Positions 61,163 to 64,000 of a DNA stretch of 64,000 nt are shown here, in pieces (positions within the stretch are counted from its first letter, which is position 1; the number at the start of each line of letters is the position of its first letter). The stretch comes from Romboutsia maritimum (lineage in GTDB: Bacteria > Bacillota > Clostridia > Peptostreptococcales > Peptostreptococcaceae), in assembly GCF_002251085.2 (NCBI RefSeq), contig NZ_NOJZ02000004.1, positions 1 through 64,000 of the forward strand, in the 5' to 3' direction. The translations under genes were made by a program, and so were the position numbers. A model generated the notes under the pieces. The model did not search any database and had not been told where the DNA came from. It worked only from the letters and a program-made list of their open reading frames with translations.

Positions 61163-61972
61163 ATGAACTTAAATGAAAAGTTGAATTTATTAAAAAAGAA
61201 ACTCACAGAACTTGAAAGTGTTGCAGTTGCTTATTCAGGAGGAGTTGATAGCAATTTTTTATTAAAAGTAGCAAAAGATACTTTAAAAGACAAAGTTATT
61301 GCAGTTACTATTAATGCTATGATGCATTCAAATAAAGAAATTAGTGAATCTAAGGAATATGCAAAATTATTTAATGTAAATCAAATAGTAGTAGATATTA
61401 ATGAATTTAAAATTGAAGGATTTATAAATAATGGACAAGATAGATGTTACTATTGCAAAAAAGAAGTATTTTCTATAATAAAAAAAGTAGCAAAAGATAA
61501 TAACATCAAATATATTTTAGATGGAACTAATTTAAGTGATTTAGGTGACTATAGACCAGGATTAAGAGCATTAGAGGAGTTAGATATAGTTAGCCCTCTT
61601 AAAGACTGTGAATTTACTAAAGAAGATATAAGAGCATTATCTAAGGATATGGGACTTAAGACTTTTAATAAACCTGCCTTTGCATGTCTTGCAACTAGAA
61701 TCCCTTATGGAACAAAAATTACTAATGATAGGCTTAGAATGATAGAAAAAAGTGAAGACTATTTAGTAGAATTAGGTTTTAATCAATTTAGAGTTAGAAT
61801 ACATGAAGATATAGCTAGAATTGAAGTTGAAAAAGATGAAATATATAAATTTTTTAGTAATGATATATTAGATAAGACAAATAATAAACTAAAAGAGCTT
61901 GGATTTAAATATGTGACTCTAGATATGGCAGGATATAAAATGGGTAACATGAATATAGGCATTAAAAAGTAG
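61163..61972 (+). CDS. larE: ATP-dependent sacrificial sulfur transferase LarE
   Basis: A 269-residue PP-loop protein. The P-loop SGGVDSN adenylates the carboxylates of pyridinium biscarboxylic acid mononucleotide, and sulfur is inserted to make the nickel-pincer cofactor of lactate racemase and related LarA enzymes. Family motifs are visible: DRCYYCKKEVF, DGTNLSDLGDYRPG, and KPAFACLATRIPYGT, which holds the cysteine equivalent to the sacrificial Cys176. Three cysteines (two in RCYYC plus that one) match the cluster-bearing LarE type. GGAGG precedes the ATG. larB, larC and larA are not in the window. It is followed nine bases later by the RNA methyltransferase. Confidence 0.93.
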   Translation: MNLNEKLNLLKKKLTELESVAVAYSGGVDSNFLLKVAKDTLKDKVIAVTINAMMHSNKEISESKEYAKLFNVNQIVVDINEFKIEGFINNGQDRCYYCKKEVFSIIKKVAKDNNIKYILDGTNLSDLGDYRPGLRALEELDIVSPLKDCEFTKEDIRALSKDMGLKTFNKPAFACLATRIPYGTKITNDRLRMIEKSEDYLVELGFNQFRVRIHEDIARIEVEKDEIYKFFSNDILDKTNNKLKELGFKYVTLDMAGYKMGNMNIGIKK

Positions 61973-61981
61973 GAGGCATTT

Positions 61982-63130
61982 ATGAAAAAATATACACTAG
62001 TATCACCATGTTTTTTTGGTGTAGAAAAGATGTTAGCAAGAGAAATAAAAGAATTAGGATTTGAAATAGTAAAAACAGAGGATGGAAGGGTAACATATAA
62101 AACAGATGAATATGGTATAGCAAAAGCAAATATGTGGTTAAGATGTGCAGAAAGAGTTCATCTTAAAATAGCAGAGTTTGAAGCGAAATCATTTGATGAA
62201 TTATTTGAAAATACTAAAAGAATTAACTGGGCTAAGTATATTCCATATGGAGCTCAGTTTCCAATAACTAAGGCATCAACAATTAAATCTAAGTTACACA
62301 GTATACCAGATATACAATCAATAGTAAAAAAAGCTGTAGTTGAAAGTCTAAAGAAAAGTTACTTAGAAAGTGGGCTTTTAAAAGAGGATAAAGAAAAATA
62401 TCCAATTTATGTTTTTATACACAAAGACAAAGTTACATTATCAATAGATACAACAGGGGATGCTCTTCATAAAAGGGGTTATAGAGAAAAAGCAAATAAA
62501 GCTCCTATAAGAGAAACTTTAGCAGCAGCAATGATGTATTTAAATCCGTGGAAGCCAGGAAGAATTTTAGTTGACCCTATGTGTGGATCAGGGACTATAT
62601 TAATAGAAGCAGCAATGATGGGTATTAATATGGCTCCAGGATTAAACCGTGAGTTTATATCTGAGAAGTGGAGAACTATAGATAAAAAAATATGGTGGGA
62701 CATTAGAAGAGAAGCTTTTGATAAAATAGACAATGATATAGAGTTTAAAATCTATGGATATGATATAGATGAAGAAGCAATAAACATTGCTCGTGAAAAT
62801 GCAGAAATCGCAGGAGTAGATCAATACATAGAATTTAATTTAGGAAATGCAGTTGATTTCAACAGTGAAGAAGAATATGGATTTATAGTAACAAATCCAC
62901 CATATGGTGAAAGATTAGAAGATGTAGATACTGTAAAAATGCTTTATAAAGAGTTAGGATATACATTTAGAAAATTAAAAAATTGGTCTTATTATTTAAT
63001 TACTTCTTATGAAGATTTTGAAAAAGAATTTGGAAAAGATGCAGATAAAAGAAGAAAATTATATAATGGTATGTTAAAAACTAACTTATATCAATATATA
63101 GGATCAAGACCACCAAGAAAAAATGATTAA
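61982..63130 (+). CDS. THUMP-domain class I rRNA methyltransferase (RlmL/YpsC-like)
   Basis: A 382-residue enzyme. The N-terminal ferredoxin-like plus THUMP region (about 1-160) binds RNA (KKYTLVSPCFFGVEKMLAREIKELGF; HKDKVTLSIDTTGDALHKRGYRE). The catalytic half has the SAM loop DPMCGSGTILIEAA, the acidic GYDIDEEAI and the base-amino motif TNPPYGERL typical of N2-guanine methyltransferases. It most resembles Bacillus YpsC and the methyltransferase half of E. coli RlmL (m2G2445 in 23S rRNA). GGAGG lies in the short gap after larE, so the two are likely co-transcribed, though with unrelated roles. Confidence 0.9.
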   Translation: MKKYTLVSPCFFGVEKMLAREIKELGFEIVKTEDGRVTYKTDEYGIAKANMWLRCAERVHLKIAEFEAKSFDELFENTKRINWAKYIPYGAQFPITKASTIKSKLHSIPDIQSIVKKAVVESLKKSYLESGLLKEDKEKYPIYVFIHKDKVTLSIDTTGDALHKRGYREKANKAPIRETLAAAMMYLNPWKPGRILVDPMCGSGTILIEAAMMGINMAPGLNREFISEKWRTIDKKIWWDIRREAFDKIDNDIEFKIYGYDIDEEAINIARENAEIAGVDQYIEFNLGNAVDFNSEEEYGFIVTNPPYGERLEDVDTVKMLYKELGYTFRKLKNWSYYLITSYEDFEKEFGKDADKRRKLYNGMLKTNLYQYIGSRPPRKND

Positions 63131-63205
63131 TATTTAATAAGTTAAAATAATTTTCCTCCTAGAATAATATAAATAATATAAATAGTATTTTAGGGGGTGT
63201 AATAA

Positions 63206-63919
63206 TTGTTAAAAATTTCGGGTAAAAACCGTAAAAAAGATATAAGAAAAAAGAATTCAAATAAGAGTAGTAAAATATCTGAAAAGAAACCTCAATATGA
63301 AGAAAAATTTAATGAAGTAATACTAAACGATTTAGTTCCAGAAGAAAAAAGAAGTGAATTTGGATTAGAAGATACCTCTTCTAAAAAAGGAAAAAGCAAT
63401 AAATTAAATTTGAATTTTGGTAAGAAGAAGTCTTCTAATAAAAAAAAGGGTAAAAAAATTCAAAATAATAATCAAAACAAAGAAAATGATGAAACAGAAA
63501 AAAAATCAAGTAGTAAGAGTAATGGGAAAACAACTAAAGCAACAAAAATAAATAAAAATAAGAAATCACCTAAAAAAGAAAAAAAAGAAAAAAGTAATAT
63601 AATTGAAAAAAATCCAGAAGTAATTGAAAATACAAAACACAGTAAACATATTAAAAAAGCTCATAAAAACAATGATATTATTAAAACTAAAAAGAGAGTA
63701 AAAGATTCTGATAATCAAGAAAAAGTAAAAATTAAAGAGACTAAAGAAGAAATAGAAAATACTAATAATGATATTGAAGTTAGAATAAAAGAACAAGAAT
63801 ATATATCATATGAAAATGGAGACTTTAGAAGTAATAAGCCACAAGATGTTGATTTTAAAGAAGAAGAGTCTAAATGTGAAGATTTGATTTGGTCAAAAGA
63901 CAAGTTTCCTAAAAAGTAA
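63206..63919 (+). CDS. lysine-rich low-complexity protein (237 aa)
   Basis: The start is TTG at 63206, with AGGGGG eight bases upstream. Residues 1-200 are a highly basic, disorder-like Lys/Asn/Ser/Glu tract (about one-third Lys). The last 40 residues are more acidic and ordered (YISYENGDFRSNKPQDVDFKEEESKCEDLIWSKD). There is no signal or membrane segment. It may bind nucleic acid or a polyanion through its charge, but no family is recognised. It stands alone, 75 bases after the methyltransferase gene. Confidence 0.65.
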   Translation: MLKISGKNRKKDIRKKNSNKSSKISEKKPQYEEKFNEVILNDLVPEEKRSEFGLEDTSSKKGKSNKLNLNFGKKKSSNKKKGKKIQNNNQNKENDETEKKSSSKSNGKTTKATKINKNKKSPKKEKKEKSNIIEKNPEVIENTKHSKHIKKAHKNNDIIKTKKRVKDSDNQEKVKIKETKEEIENTNNDIEVRIKEQEYISYENGDFRSNKPQDVDFKEEESKCEDLIWSKDKFPKK

Positions 63920-64000
63920 AAAATATCATTTTTAGCAAAATAGTCATACTTGCAAAATAAAAAGTATAAATAAAACGTATAAATAGTGTTAAAATATAAA

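Overview
The window is about 64 kb of very A+T-rich DNA. AGA is almost the only arginine codon, Shine-Dalgarno sites are strong (AGGAGG or GGGGG), several genes start with TTG or GTG, and intrinsic hairpin-plus-T-run terminators are frequent. Gene content points to an anaerobic, spore-forming Clostridia, probably a Peptostreptococcaceae member: a 1,412-residue acyl-CoA dehydratase activase-like protein, C_GCAxxG_C_C and DUF1858 redox proteins, a histidine T-box transporter, SteT-, AGCS- and NSS-type amino-acid carriers, and a spore-maturation (CgeB-like) glycosyltransferase. Species cannot be settled from sequence reading. No rRNA, prophage, IS element or CRISPR array was seen.

Layout. 1-10.8 kb: amino-acid permease, surface polysaccharide deacetylase, PrsA-type foldase, polyamine acetyltransferase, PLP synthase pdxST, yhdT-panF pantothenate uptake and an NSS transporter. 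10.9-16 kb: YgjP-type metallopeptidase, a class III nucleotidyl-cyclase-like protein, a zinc-ribbon/TM2 protein overlapping a DUF2752 protein, a remnant of yjdF with its leader and promoter on the minus strand, a CPBP protease and a gene broken by an in-frame stop. 16-27 kb: Ca2+ antiporter, initiator tRNA, WYL regulator with a GyrI-like partner, lipoprotein, SH3b-3D wall protein, CNNM/CorC protein, a MATE pump divergent from its MerR regulator, ogt, and a lysophospholipase-like hydrolase. 27.1-33.9 kb: a surface cluster (GT2, internalin-like LRR protein, CgeB-like glycosyltransferase, UDP-ManNAc dehydrogenase, a small unknown protein) with three sites resembling mother-cell sigma-K promoters. 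This is the best candidate for an undescribed system. 34-44 kb: AGCS symporter, DUF348-G5-3D protein, phosphoglucomutase, YihY, TIGR00266 protein, a stand-alone GAPDH with an unusual cofactor residue, and a Gate-domain membrane protein. 44-57 kb: giant activase, redox proteins, a HEPN-like protein, T-box(His)-controlled ABC importer with a decayed 3' copy of its ATPase gene, and a YtrA-type GntR-ABC exporter operon. 57-64 kb: orphan beta-propeller sensor histidine kinase, larE, an RlmL-like rRNA methyltransferase and a lysine-rich protein.

Most of the window looks like stable chromosomal backbone of short operons, each closed by a terminator. Regulation is readable at several points: T-box with CAC specifier; a MerR operator inside a 19-bp promoter spacer; a GntR/YtrA palindrome over a -10; an 11-2-11 palindrome in front of the GyrI-like gene; and an SD-sequestering hairpin in front of one 3D gene. 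All functional calls come from reading motifs by eye. No alignments or database searches were run.
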